From NCBI RefSeq assembly GCF_963576545.1, contig NW_026870425.1:372001-436000 (forward strand): a stretch of 64,000 nt of DNA, in the 5' to 3' direction. Positions 11,901 to 23,698 of the stretch are shown here, in pieces (positions within the stretch are counted from its first letter, which is position 1; each line of letters starts with the position of its first letter). The notes under the pieces are model-generated. The model ran no database searches. It saw only the letters and a program-made list of their open reading frames with translations, and was not told the DNA's origin. This stretch comes from Limanda limanda (taxonomy: Eukaryota > Chordata > Actinopteri > Pleuronectiformes > Pleuronectidae). A program made the position numbers and the translations under genes.

Positions 11901-12662
11901 AAAAAAAGTTATTCAAGAATATCTCTTTCTCCTATGTGCTTTCATCCCTAACCCTAACCCTAACCCTTCCGAAAGTCGGAGAAGCTCAAGGATGGTACCG
12001 ATCGATGCGCGCTACTCCATTTAGTGGGGGTAGAGCCTACTTGCAAGTCTCTCCGACCTTCACAAAAAAAGTTATTCAAGAATATCTCTTTCTCCTATGT
12101 GCTTTCATCCCTAACCCTAACCCTAACCCTTCCGAAAGTCGGAGAAGCTCAAGGATGGTACCGATCGATGTGCGCTACCCCATTTAGTGGGGGTAGAGCC
12201 TACTTGCAAGTCTCTCCGACCTTCACAAAAAAAGTTATTAAAGAATATCTCCTCAGATTTGGGGGAATTTCGTCGGTCGACCTCTTCCGAAGGTCGTACA
12301 AGCTCGGGGATGGTACCAATCGATCCGCAGGACCCAAATTAGTCCAGATGCAACCACTTTCCAAGTCTCTCCGACCTTCACAAAAAAAGTTATTCAAGAA
12401 TATCTCTTTCTCCTATGTGCTTTCATCCCTAACCCTAACCCTTCCGAAAGTCGGAGAAGCTCAAGGATTGTACCGATCGATGCGCGCTACCCCATTTAGT
12501 GGGGGTAGAGCCTACTTGCAAGTCTCTCCGACCTTCACAAAAAAAGTTATTCAAGAATATCTCTTTCTCCTATGTGCTTTCATCCCTAACCCTAACCCTA
12601 ACCCTTCCGAAAGGCGGAGAAGCTCAAGGATGGTACCGATAGATGCGCGCTACCCCATTTAG
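8966..12662 (+). repeat. 3,697-bp higher-order unit, copy A
   Basis: Twenty-three monomers: T2-S-T3-S-T3-S-T3x6-S-T3x7-S-T2-T3*. Markers in order: GGATAGTACC (near 10,208), GAGCAGCTC (near 10,360), GTTAGTCAAG (near 10,450), GCAGGTCTC (10,587), GCCATCATC (near 11,287), a second GTTAGTCAAG (near 11,420), CTACTCC (near 12,015), GATGTGCG (near 12,170), GTTATTAAAG (near 12,236) and GGATTGTACC (12,469). The same architecture recurs exactly at 18,253-21,949. Confidence 0.93.
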
Positions 12663-13610
12663 TGGGGGTAGAGCCTACTTGCAAGTCTCTCCGACCTTCA
12701 CAAAAAACGTTATTCAAGAATATCTCTTTCTCCTATGTGCTTTCATCCCTAACCCTAACCCTTCCGAAAGTCGGAGAAGCTCAAGGATGGTACCGATCGA
12801 TGCGCATTACCCCATTTAGTGGGGGTAGAGCCTACTTGCAAGTCTCTCCGACCTTCACAAAAAAAGTTATTCAAGAATATCTCCTCAGATTTGGGGGAAT
12901 TTCGTCGGTCGACCTCTTCCAAAGGTCGTACAAGCTCGGGGATGGTACCAATCGATCCGCAGGACCCAAATTAGTCCAGATGCAACCACTTTTCAAGTCT
13001 CTCCGACCTTCACAAAAAAAGTTATTCAAGAATATCTCTTTCTCCTATGTGCTTTCATCCCTAACCCTAACCCTAACCCTTCCGAAAGTCGGAGAAGCTC
13101 GGGGATGGTACCGATCGATGCGCGCTACCCCATTTAGTGGGGGTAGAGCCTACTTGCAAGTCTCTCCGACCTTCACAAAAAAAGTTATTCAAGAATATCT
13201 CCTCAGATTTGGGGGAATTTCGTCGGTCGACCTCTTCCGAAGGTCGTACAAGCTCGGGGATGGTACCAATCGATCCGCAGGACCCAAATTAGTCCAGATG
13301 CAACCACTTTCCAAGTCTCTCCGACCTTCACAAAAAAAGTTATTCAAGAATATCTCTTTCTCCTATGTGCTTTCATCCCTAACCCTAACCCTAACCCTTC
13401 CGAAAGTCGGAGAAGCTCAAGGATGGTACCGATCGTTGCGCGCTACCCCATTTAGTGGGGGTAGAGCCTACTTGCAAGTCTCTCCGACCTTCACAAAAAA
13501 AGTTATTCAAGAATATCTCCTCAGATTTGGGGGAATTTCGTCGGTCGACCTCTTCCGAAGGTCGTACAAGCTCGGGGATGGTACCAATCGATCCGCAGGA
13601 CCCAAATTAG

Positions 13611-13765
13611 TCCAGATGCAACCACTTTCCAAGTCTCTCCGACCTTCACAAAAAAAGTTATTCAAGAATATCTCCTCAGATTTGGGGGAATTTCGTCGGT
13701 CGACCTCTTCCGAAGGTCGTACAAGCTCGGGGATGGTACCAATCGATCCGCAGGACCCAAATTAG
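13611..13765 (+). repeat. S monomer, representative copy (155 bp, no telomere motif)
   Basis: There are 109 copies. Order here: left arm TCCAGATGCAACCACTTTC (13611-13629), shared core (13630-13674), an S-specific stretch with TTTGGGGGAATTTCG, a SalI-type palindrome GGTCGACC, inverted repeat (13701-13719), GGGGATGGTACCAATCGATCC, then GGACCCAAATTAG. It aligns with T monomers over the core, the CTTCCGAA/AAGCTC/GGATGGTACC region and the right end, so S and T are diverged homologues. The main non-homologous part is where T carries its CCCTAA block. S copies are almost always flanked by T on both sides. Confidence 0.95.
13701..13719 (+). other. Inverted repeat in S monomer
   Basis: CGACCT (13701-13706) and AGGTCG (13714-13719) are perfect 6-bp arms around a 7-base loop. 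The recurrent S variant CCTTTTCCGAAGG (51.6, 57.2 and 58.6 kb) lengthens the arms to 7 bp; variants CTTCCAAAGG and CTTTCGAAGG change only the loop. This occupies the place equivalent to the small inverted repeat of T. Confidence 0.5.
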
Positions 13766-13768
13766 TCC
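13753..13768 (+). other. Inverted repeat across S-monomer boundary
   Basis: GGAC (13753-13756) and GTCC (13765-13768) form 4-bp arms across the S boundary, at the same alignment position as the longer CTACCCCA/TGGGG-G-TAG arms of T. The two types differ in sequence but both keep complementarity. Confidence 0.45.
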
Positions 13769-14085
13769 AGATGCAACCACTTTCCAAGTCTCTCCGACCT
13801 TCACAAAAAAAGTTATTCAAGAATATCTCTTTCTCCTATGTGCTTTCATCCCTAACCCTAACCCTTCCGAAAGTCGGAGAAGCTCAAGGATGGTACCGAT
13901 CGATGCGCGCTACCCCATTTAGTGGGGGTAGAGCCTACTTGCAAGTCTCTCCGACCTTCACAAAAAAAGTTATTCAAGAATATCTCTTTCTCCTATGTGC
14001 TTTCATCCCTAACCCTAACCCTAACCCTTCCGAAAGGCGGAGAAGCTCAAGGATGTTACCGATAGATGCGCGCTACCCCATTTAG

Positions 14086-17000
14086 TGGGGGTAGAGCCTA
14101 CTTGCAAGTCTCTCCGACCTTCACAAAAAACGTTATTCAAGAATATCTCTTTCTCCTATGTGCTTTCATCCCTAACCCTAACCCTTCCGAAAGTCGGAGA
14201 AGCTCAAGGATGGTACCGATCGATGCGCGTTACCCCATTTAGTGGGGGTAGAGCCTACTTGCAAGTCTCTCCGACCTTCACAAAAAAAGTTATTCAAGAA
14301 TATCTCCTCAGATTTGGGGGAATTTCGTCGGTCGACCTCTTCCAAAGGTCGTACAAGCTCGGGGATGGTACCAATCGATCCGCAGGACCCAAATTAGTCC
14401 AGATGCAACCACTTTTCAAGTCTCTCCGACCTTCACAAAAAAAGTTATTCAAGAATATCTCTTTCTCCTATGTGCTTTCATCCCTAACCCTAACCCTTCC
14501 GAAAGTCGGAGAAGCTCGGGGATGGTACCGATCGATGCGCGCTACCCCATTTAGTGGGGGTAGAGCCTACTTGCAAGTCTCTCCGACCTTCACAAAAAAA
14601 GTTATTCAAGAATATCTCCTCAGATTTGGGGGAATTTCGTCGGTCGACCTCTTCCGAAGGTCGTACAAGCTCGGGGATGGTACCAATCGATCCGCAGGAC
14701 CCAAATTAGTCCAGATGCAACCACTTTCCAAGTCTCTCCGACCTTCACAAAAAAAGTTATTCAAGAATATCTCTTTCTCCTATGTGCTTTCATCCCTAAC
14801 CCTAACCCTAACCCTTCCGAAAGTCGGAGAAGCTCAAGGATGGTACCGATCGATGCGCGCTACCCCATTTAGTGGGGGTAGAGCCTACTTGCAAGTCTCT
14901 CCGACCTTCACAAAAAAAGTTATTCAAGAATATCTCCTCAGATTTGGGGGAATTTCGTCGGTCGACCTCTTCCGAAGGTCGTACAAGCTCGGGGATGGTA
15001 CCAATCGATCCGCAGGACCCAAATTAGTCCAGATGCAACCACTTTCCAAGTCTCTCCGACCTTCACAAAAAAAGTTATTCAAGAATATCTCTTTCTCCTA
15101 TGTGCTTTCATCCCTAACCCTAACCCTAACCCTTCCGAAAGTCGGAGAAGCTCGGGGATGGTACCGATCGATGCGCGCTACCCCATTTAGTGGGGGTAGA
15201 GCCTACTTGCAAGTCTCTCCGACCTTCACAAAAAAAGTTATTCAAGAATATCTCTTTCTCCTATGTGCTTTCATCCCTAACCCTAACCCTAACCCTTCCG
15301 AAAGTCGGAGAAGCTCAAGGATAGTACCGATCGATGCGCGCTACCCCATTTAGTGGGGGTAGAGCCTACTTGCAAGTCTCTCCGACCTTCACAAAAAAAG
15401 TTATTCAAGAATATCTCTTTCTCCTATGTGCTTTCATCCCTAACCCTAACCCTAACCCTTCCGAAAGTCGGAGCAGCTCGGGGATGGTACCGATCGATGC
15501 GCGCTACCCCATTTAGTGGGGGTAGAGCCTACTTGCAAGTCTCTCCGACCTTCACAAAAAAAGTTAGTCAAGAATATCTCTTTCTCCTATGTGCTTTCAT
15601 CCCTAACCCTAACCCTAACCCTTCCGAAAGTCGGAGAAGCTCAAGGATGGTACCGATCGATGCGCGCTACCCCATTTAGTGGGGGTAGAGCCTACTTGCA
15701 GGTCTCTCCGACCTTCACAAAAAAAGTTATTCAAGAATATCTCTTTCTCCTATGTGCTTTCATCCCTAACCCTAACCCTAACCCTTCCGAAAGTCGGAGA
15801 AGCTCAAGGATGGTACCGATCGATGCGCGCTACCCCATTTAGTGGGGGTAGAGCCTACTTGCAAGTCTCTCCGACCTTCACAAAAAAAGTTATTCAAGAA
15901 TATCTCTTTCTCCTATGTGCTTTCATCCCTAACCCTAACCCTAACCCTTCCGAAAGTCGGAGAAGCTCAAGGATGGTACCGATCGATGCGCGCTACCCCA
16001 TTTAGTGGGGGTAGAGCCTACTTGCAAGTCTCTCCGACCTTCACAAAAAAAGTTATTCAAGAATATCTCCTCAGATTTGGGGGAATTTCGTCGGTCGACC
16101 TCTTCCGAAGGTCGTACAAGCTCGGGGATGGTACCAATCGATCCGCAGGACCCAAATTAGTCCAGATGCAACCACTTTCCAAGTCTCTCCGACCTTCACA
16201 AAAAAAGTTATTCAAGAATATCTCTTTCTCCTATGTGCTTTCATCCCTAACCCTAACCCTAACCCTTCCGAAAGTCGGAGAAGCTCAAGGATGGTACCGA
16301 TCGATGCGCGCTACCCCATTTAGTGGGGGTAGAGCCTACTTGCAAGTCTCTCCGACCTTCACAAAAAAAGTTATTCAAGAATATCTCTTTCTCCTATGTG
16401 CCATCATCCCTAACCCTAACCCTAACCCTTCCGAAAGTCGGAGAAGCTCGGGGATGGTACCGATCGATGCGCGCTACCCCATTTAGTGGGGGTAGAGCCT
16501 ACTTGCAAGTCTCTCCGACCTTCACAAAAAAAGTTAGTCAAGAATATCTCTTTCTCCTATGTGCTTTCATCCCTAACCCTAACCCTAACCCTTCCGAAAG
16601 TCGGAGAAGCTCAAGGATGGTACCGATCGATGCGCGCTAACCCATTTAGTGGGGGTAGAGCCTACTTGCAAGTCTCTCCGACCTTCACAAAAAAAGTTAT
16701 TCAAGAATATCTCTTTCTCCTATGTGCTTTCATCCCTAACCCTAACCCTTCCGAAAGTCGGAGAAGCTCGGGGATGGTACCGATCGATGCGCGCTACCCC
16801 ATTTAGTGGGGGTAGAGCCTACTTGCAAGTCTCTCCGACCTTCACAAAAAAGTTATTCAAGAATATCTCTTTCTCCTATGTGCTTTCATCCCTAACCCTA
16901 ACCCTAACCCTTCCGAAAGTCGGAGAAGCTCGGGGATGGTACCGATCGATGCGCGCTACCCCATTTAGTGGGGGTAGAGCCTACTTGCAAGTCTCTCCGA

Positions 17001-18252
17001 CCTTCACAAAAAAAGTAATTCAAGAATATCTCTTTCTCCTATGTGCTTTCATCCCTAACCCTAACCCTAACCCTTCCGAAAGTCGGAGAAGCTCAAGGAT
17101 GGTACCGATCGATGCGCGCTAACCCATTTAGTGGGGGTAGAGCCTACTTGCAAGTCTCTCCGACCTTCACAAAAAAAGTTATTCAAGAATATCTCTTTCT
17201 CCTATGTGCTTTCATCCCTAACCCTAACCCTTCCGAAAGTCGGAGAAGCTCGGGGATGGTACCGATCGATGCGCGCTACCCCATTTAGTGGGGGTAGAGC
17301 CTACTTGCAAGTCTCTCCGACCTTCACAAAAAAAGTTATTCAAGAATATCTCTTTCTCCTATGTGCTTTCATCCCTAACCCTAACCCTAACCCTTCCGAA
17401 AGTCGGAGAAGCTCGGGGATGGTACCGATCGATGCGCGCTACCCCATTTAGTGGGGGTAGAGCCTACTTGCAAGTCTCTCCGACCTTCACAAAAAAAGTA
17501 ATTCAAGAATATCTCTTTCTCCTATGTGCTTTCATCCCTAACCCTAACCCTAACCCTTCCGAAAGTCGGAGAAGCTCAAGGATGGTACCGATCGATGCGC
17601 GCTACCCCATTTAGTGGGGGTAGAGCCTACTTGCAAGTCTCTCCGACCTTCACAAAAAAAGTTATTCAAGAATATCTCTTTCTCCTATGTGCTTTCATCC
17701 CTAACCCTAACCCTAACCCTTCCGAAAGTCGGAGAAGCTCAAGGATGGTACCGATCGATGCGCGCTACCCCATTTAGTGGGGGTAGAGCCTACTTGCAAG
17801 TCTCTCCGACCTTCACAAAAAAAGTTATTAAAGAATATCTCCTCAGATTTGGGGGAATTTCGTCGGTCGACCTCTTCCGAAGGTCGTACAAGCTCGGAGA
17901 TGGTACCAATCGATCCGCAGGACCCAAATTAGTCCAGATGCAACCACTTTCCAAGTCTCTCCGACCTTCACAAAAAAAGTTATTCAAGAATATCTCTTTC
18001 TCCTATGTGCTTTCATCCCTAACCCTAACCCTTCCGAAAGTCGGAGAAGCTCAAGGATGGTACCGATCGATGCGCGCTACCCCATTTAGTGGGGGTAGAG
18101 CCTACTTGCAAGTCTCTCCGACCTTCACAAAAAAAGTTATTCAAGAATATCTCTTTCTCCTATGTGCTTTCATCCCTAACCCTAACCCTAACCCTTCCGA
18201 AAGGCGGAGAAGCTCAAGGATGGTACCGATAGATGCGCGCTACCCCATTTAG
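14086..18252 (+). repeat. 4,167-bp higher-order unit, copy B
   Basis: Same marker order as copy A (GGATAGTACC, GAGCAGCTC, GTTAGTCAAG, GCAGGTCTC, GCCATCATC) but 26 monomers. It differs by a T2 replacing T3 at 14,554, a T2 replacing T3 at 17,288 and an extra T2-T3-T3 trimer of 482 bp; 482-6-6 accounts for the 470-bp size difference. The S ending at 17,932 carries GTTATTAAAG as in copies A and C. Confidence 0.93.
16650..17614 (+). repeat. Tandem T2-T3-T3 trimer duplication (482 + 483 bp)
   Basis: Units 16650-17131 and 17132-17614. Each is preceded by the otherwise absent CTAACCCATTTAG boundary variant (near 16,639 and 17,121), and each carries GTAATTCAAG in its last monomer (near 17,014 and 17,497). 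The first unit is one base shorter because its middle monomer has A6 instead of A7 (16,846-16,851). Confidence 0.92.
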
Positions 18253-21200
18253 TGGGGGTAGAGCCTACTTGCAAGTCTCTCCGACCTTCACAAAAAACGT
18301 TATTCAAGAATATCTCTTTCTCCTATGTGCTTTCATCCCTAACCCTAACCCTTCCGAAAGTCGGAGAAGCTCAAGGATGGTACCGATCGATGCGCGTTAC
18401 CCCATTTAGTGGGGGTAGAGCCTACTTGCAAGTCTCTCCGACCTTCACAAAAAAAGTTATTCAAGAATATCTCCTCAGATTTGGGGGAATTTCGTCGGTC
18501 GACCTCTTCCAAAGGTCGTACAAGCTCGGGGATGGTACCAATCGATCCGCAGGACCCAAATTAGTCCAGATGCAACCACTTTTCAAGTCTCTCCGACCTT
18601 CACAAAAAAAGTTATTCAAGAATATCTCTTTCTCCTATGTGCTTTCATCCCTAACCCTAACCCTAACCCTTCCGAAAGTCGGAGAAGCTCGGGGATGGTA
18701 CCGATCGATGCGCGCTACCCCATTTAGTGGGGGTAGAGCCTACTTGCAAGTCTCTCCGACCTTCACAAAAAAAGTTATTCAAGAATATCTCCTCAGATTT
18801 GGGGGAATTTCGTCGGTCGACCTCTTCCGAAGGTCGTACAAGCTCGGGGATGGTACCAATCGATCCGCAGGACCCAAATTAGTCCAGATGCAACCACTTT
18901 CCAAGTCTCTCCGACCTTCACAAAAAAAGTTATTCAAGAATATCTCTTTCTCCTATGTGCTTTCATCCCTAACCCTAACCCTAACCCTTCCGAAAGTCGG
19001 AGAAGCTCAAGGATGGTACCGATCGATGCGCGCTACCCCATTTAGTGGGGGTAGAGCCTACTTGCAAGTCTCTCCGACCTTCACAAAAAAAGTTATTCAA
19101 GAATATCTCCTCAGATTTGGGGGAATTTCGTCGGTCGACCTCTTCCGAAGGTCGTACAAGCTCGGGGATGGTACCAATCGATCCGCAGGACCCAAATTAG
19201 TCCAGATGCAACCACTTTCCAAGTCTCTCCGACCTTCACAAAAAAAGTTATTCAAGAATATCTCTTTCTCCTATGTGCTTTCATCCCTAACCCTAACCCT
19301 AACCCTTCCGAAAGTCGGAGAAGCTCGGGGATGGTACCGATCGATGCGCGCTACCCCATTTAGTGGGGGTAGAGCCTACTTGCAAGTCTCTCCGACCTTC
19401 ACAAAAAAAGTTATTCAAGAATATCTCTTTCTCCTATGTGCTTTCATCCCTAACCCTAACCCTAACCCTTCCGAAAGTCGGAGAAGCTCAAGGATAGTAC
19501 CGATCGATGCGCGCTACCCCATTTAGTGGGGGTAGAGCCTACTTGCAAGTCTCTCCGACCTTCACAAAAAAAGTTATTCAAGAATATCTCTTTCTCCTAT
19601 GTGCTTTCATCCCTAACCCTAACCCTAACCCTTCCGAAAGTCGGAGCAGCTCGGGGATGGTACCGATCGATGCGCGCTACCCCATTTAGTGGGGGTAGAG
19701 CCTACTTGCAAGTCTCTCCGACCTTCACAAAAAAAGTTAGTCAAGAATATCTCTTTCTCCTATGTGCTTTCATCCCTAACCCTAACCCTAACCCTTCCGA
19801 AAGTCGGAGAAGCTCAAGGATGGTACCGATCGATGCGCGCTACCCCATTTAGTGGGGGTAGAGCCTACTTGCAGGTCTCTCCGACCTTCACAAAAAAAGT
19901 TATTCAAGAATATCTCTTTCTCCTATGTGCTTTCATCCCTAACCCTAACCCTAACCCTTCCGAAAGTCGGAGAAGCTCAAGGATGGTACCGATCGATGCG
20001 CGCTACCCCATTTAGTGGGGGTAGAGCCTACTTGCAAGTCTCTCCGACCTTCACAAAAAAAGTTATTCAAGAATATCTCTTTCTCCTATGTGCTTTCATC
20101 CCTAACCCTAACCCTAACCCTTCCGAAAGTCGGAGAAGCTCAAGGATGGTACCGATCGATGCGCGCTACCCCATTTAGTGGGGGTAGAGCCTACTTGCAA
20201 GTCTCTCCGACCTTCACAAAAAAAGTTATTCAAGAATATCTCCTCAGATTTGGGGGAATTTCGTCGGTCGACCTCTTCCGAAGGTCGTACAAGCTCGGGG
20301 ATGGTACCAATCGATCCGCAGGACCCAAATTAGTCCAGATGCAACCACTTTCCAAGTCTCTCCGACCTTCACAAAAAAAGTTATTCAAGAATATCTCTTT
20401 CTCCTATGTGCTTTCATCCCTAACCCTAACCCTAACCCTTCCGAAAGTCGGAGAAGCTCAAGGATGGTACCGATCGATGCGCGCTACTCCATTTAGTGGG
20501 GGTAGAGCCTACTTGCAAGTCTCTCCGACCTTCACAAAAAAAGTTATTCAAGAATATCTCTTTCTCCTATGTGCCATCATCCCTAACCCTAACCCTAACC
20601 CTTCCGAAAGTCGGAGAAGCTCGGGGATGGTACCGATCGATGCGCGCTACCCCATTTAGTGGGGGTAGAGCCTACTTGCAAGTCTCTCCGACCTTCACAA
20701 AAAAAGTTAGTCAAGAATATCTCTTTCTCCTATGTGCTTTCATCCCTAACCCTAACCCTAACCCTTCCGAAAGTCGGAGAAGCTCAAGGATGGTACCGAT
20801 CGATGTGCGCTACCCCATTTAGTGGGGGTAGAGCCTACTTGCAAGTCTCTCCGACCTTCACAAAAAAAGTTATTCAAGAATATCTCTTTCTCCTATGTGC
20901 TTTCATCCCTAACCCTAACCCTAACCCTTCCGAAAGTCGGAGAAGCTCGGGGATGGTACCGATCGATGCGCGCTACCCCATTTAGTGGGGGTAGAGCCTA
21001 CTTGCAAGTCTCTCCGACCTTCACAAAAAAAGTTATTCAAGAATATCTCTTTCTCCTATGTGCTTTCATCCCTAACCCTAACCCTAACCCTTCCGAAAGT
21101 CGGAGAAGCTCGGGGATGGTACCGATCGATGCGCGCTACCCCATTTAGTGGGGGTAGAGCCTACTTGCAAGTCTCTCCGACCTTCACAAAAAAAGTTATT

Positions 21201-21949
21201 CAAGAATATCTCTTTCTCCTATGTGCTTTCATCCCTAACCCTAACCCTAACCCTTCCGAAAGTCGGAGAAGCTCAAGGATGGTACCGATCGATGCGCGCT
21301 ACCCCATTTAGTGGGGGTAGAGCCTACTTGCAAGTCTCTCCGACCTTCACAAAAAAAGTTATTCAAGAATATCTCTTTCTCCTTTGTGCTTTCATCCCTA
21401 ACCCTAACCCTAACCCTTCCGAAAGTCGGAGAAGCTCAAGGATGGTACCGATCGATGCGCGCTACCCCATTTAGTGGGGGTAGAGCCTACTTGCAAGTCT
21501 CTCCGACCTTCACAAAAAAAGTTATTAAAGAATATCTCCTCAGATTTGGGGGAATTTCGTCGGTCGACCTCTTCCGAAGGTCGTACAAGCTCGGGGATGG
21601 TACCAATCGATCCGCAGGACCCAAATTAGTCCAGATGCAACCACTTTCCAAGTCTCTCCGACCTTCACAAAAAAAGTTATTCAAGAATATCTCTTTCTCC
21701 TATGTGCTTTCATCCCTAACCCTAACCCTTCCGAAAGTCGGAGAAGCTCAAGGATGGTACCGATCGATGCGCGCTACCCCATTTAGTGGGGGTAGAGCCT
21801 ACTTGCAAGTCTCTCCGACCTTCACAAAAAAAGTTATTCAAGAATATCTCTTTCTCCTATGTGCTTTCATCCCTAACCCTAACCCTAACCCTTCCGAAAG
21901 GCGGAGAAGCTCAAGGATGGTACCGATAGATGCGCGCTACCCCATTTAG
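18253..21949 (+). repeat. 3,697-bp higher-order unit, copy C
   Basis: Identical in monomer order and length to copy A, 9,287 bp downstream of it. Small differences place changes after the duplication: CTACTCC is in the T3 ending at 20,496 rather than at 12,024, GATGTGCG is near 20,805, and the T3 ending at 21,474 has CCTTTGTG instead of CCTATGTG (near 21,384). Confidence 0.93.
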
Positions 21950-23698
21950 TGGGGGTAGAGCCTACTTGCAAGTCTCTCCGACCTTCACAAAAAACGTTAT
22001 TCAAGAATATCTCTTTCTCCTATGTGCTTTCATCCCTAACCCTAACCCTTCCGAAAGTCGGAGAAGCTCAAGGATGGTACCGATCGATGCGCGTTACCCC
22101 ATTTAGTGGGGGTAGAGCCTACTTGCAAGTCTCTCCGACCTTCACAAAAAAAGTTATTCAAGAATATCTCCTCAGATTTGGGGGAATTTCGTCGGTCGAC
22201 CTCTTCCAAAGGTCGTACAAGCTCGGGGATGGTACCAATCGATCCGCAGGACCCAAATTAGTCCAGATGCAACCACTTTTCAAGTCTCTCCGACCTTCAC
22301 AAAAAAAGTTATTCAAGAATATCTCTTTCTCCTATGTGCTTTCATCCCTAACCCTAACCCTAACCCTTCCGAAAGTCGGAGAAGCTCGGGGATGGTACCG
22401 ATCGATGCGCGCTACCCCATTTAGTGGGGGTAGAGCCTACTTGCAAGTCTCTCCGACCTTCACAAAAAAAGTTATTCAAGAATATCTCCTCAGATTTGGG
22501 GGAATTTCGTCGGTCGACCTCTTCCGAAGGTCGTACAAGCTCGGGGATGGTACCAATCGATCCGCAGGACCCAAATTAGTCCAGATGCAACCACTTTCCA
22601 AGTCTCTCCGACCTTCACAAAAAAAGTTATTCAAGAATATCTCTTTCTCCTATGTGCTTTCATCCCTAACCCTAACCCTAACCCTTCCGAAAGTCGGAGA
22701 AGCTCAAGGATGGTACCGATCGATGCGCGCTACCCCATTTAGTGGGGGTAGAGCCTACTTGCAAGTCTCTCCGACCTTCACAAAAAAAGTTATTCAAGAA
22801 TATCTCCTCAGATTTGGGGGAATTTCGTCGGTCGACCTCTTCCGAAGGTCGTACAAGCTCGGGGATGGTACCAATCGATCCGCAGGACCCAAATTAGTCC
22901 AGATGCAACCACTTTCCAAGTCTCTCCGACCTTCACAAAAAAAGTTATTCAAGAATATCTCTTTCTCCTATGTGCTTTCATCCCTAACCCTAACCCTAAC
23001 CCTTCCGAAAGTCGGAGAAGCTCAAGGATGGTACCGATCGATGCGCGCTACCCCATTTAGTGGGGGTAGAGCCTACTTGCAAGTCTCTCCGACCTTCACA
23101 AAAAAAGTTATTCAAGAATATCTCTTTCTCCTTTGTGCTTTCATCCCTAACCCTAACCCTAACCCTTCCGAAAGTCGGAGAAGCTCAAGGATGGTACCGA
23201 TCGATGCGCGCTACCCCATTTAGTGGGGGTAGAGCCTACTTGCAAGTCTCTCCGACCTTCACAAAAAAAGTTATTAAAGAATATCTCCTCAGATTTGGGG
23301 GAATTTCGTCGGTCGACCTCTTCCGAAGGTCGTACAAGCTCGGGGATGGTACCAATCGATCCGCAGGACCCAAATTAGTCCAGATGCAACCACTTTCCAA
23401 GTCTCTCCGACCTTCACAAAAAAAGTTATTCAAGAATATCTCTTTCTCCTATGTGCTTTCATCCCTAACCCTAACCCTTCCGAAAGTCGGAGAAGCTCAA
23501 GGATGGTACCGATCGATGCGCGCTACCCCATTTAGTGGGGGTAGAGCCTACTTGCAAGTCTCTCCGACCTTCACAAAAAAAGTTATTCAAGAATATCTCT
23601 TTCTCCTATGTGCTTTCATCCCTAACCCTAACCCTAACCCTTCCGAAAGGCGGAGAAGCTCAAGGATGGTACCGATAGATGCGCGCTACCCCATTTAG
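21950..23698 (+). repeat. 1,749-bp unit
   Basis: T2-S-T3-S-T3-S-T3-T3-S-T2-T3*. It carries the CCTTTGTG marker (near 23,133) and the GTTATTAAAG S monomer (ending 23,378). The 2,067-bp unit at 28,656-30,722 is the same with one additional S-T3 dimer (318 bp). Confidence 0.92.

Larger units (their letters stand above)
12663..14085 (+). repeat. 1,423-bp unit with the only S-S junction
   Basis: Order T2-S-T3-S-T3-S-S-T2-T3*. It matches 7698-8965 monomer for monomer, including the private GATCGTTG in the T3 ending at 13,455, except for one additional S (155 bp). Private bases: GCGCATTACC near 12,805 and GGATGTTACC at 14,056. Confidence 0.93.

Noticed and set aside
12200..12397. 65-codon minus-strand frame, repeated near 17,790, 21,487, 23,236 and 30,260
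   Set aside because: It appears only in S copies with GTTATTAAAG and reads through satellite sequence; there is no independent evidence of coding.
13683..13705. CENP-B box-like stretch in S (TTTCGTCGGTCGACC)
   Set aside because: It matches the TTCG start, but the required internal A and the CGGG end are absent, so a CENP-B box is not supported.
13684..13740. tRNA-like or Pol III internal promoter in S (GGTCGACC near a possible B box)
   Set aside because: No A box, no GGTTCGANTCC match and no cloverleaf; the palindrome alone is not evidence.
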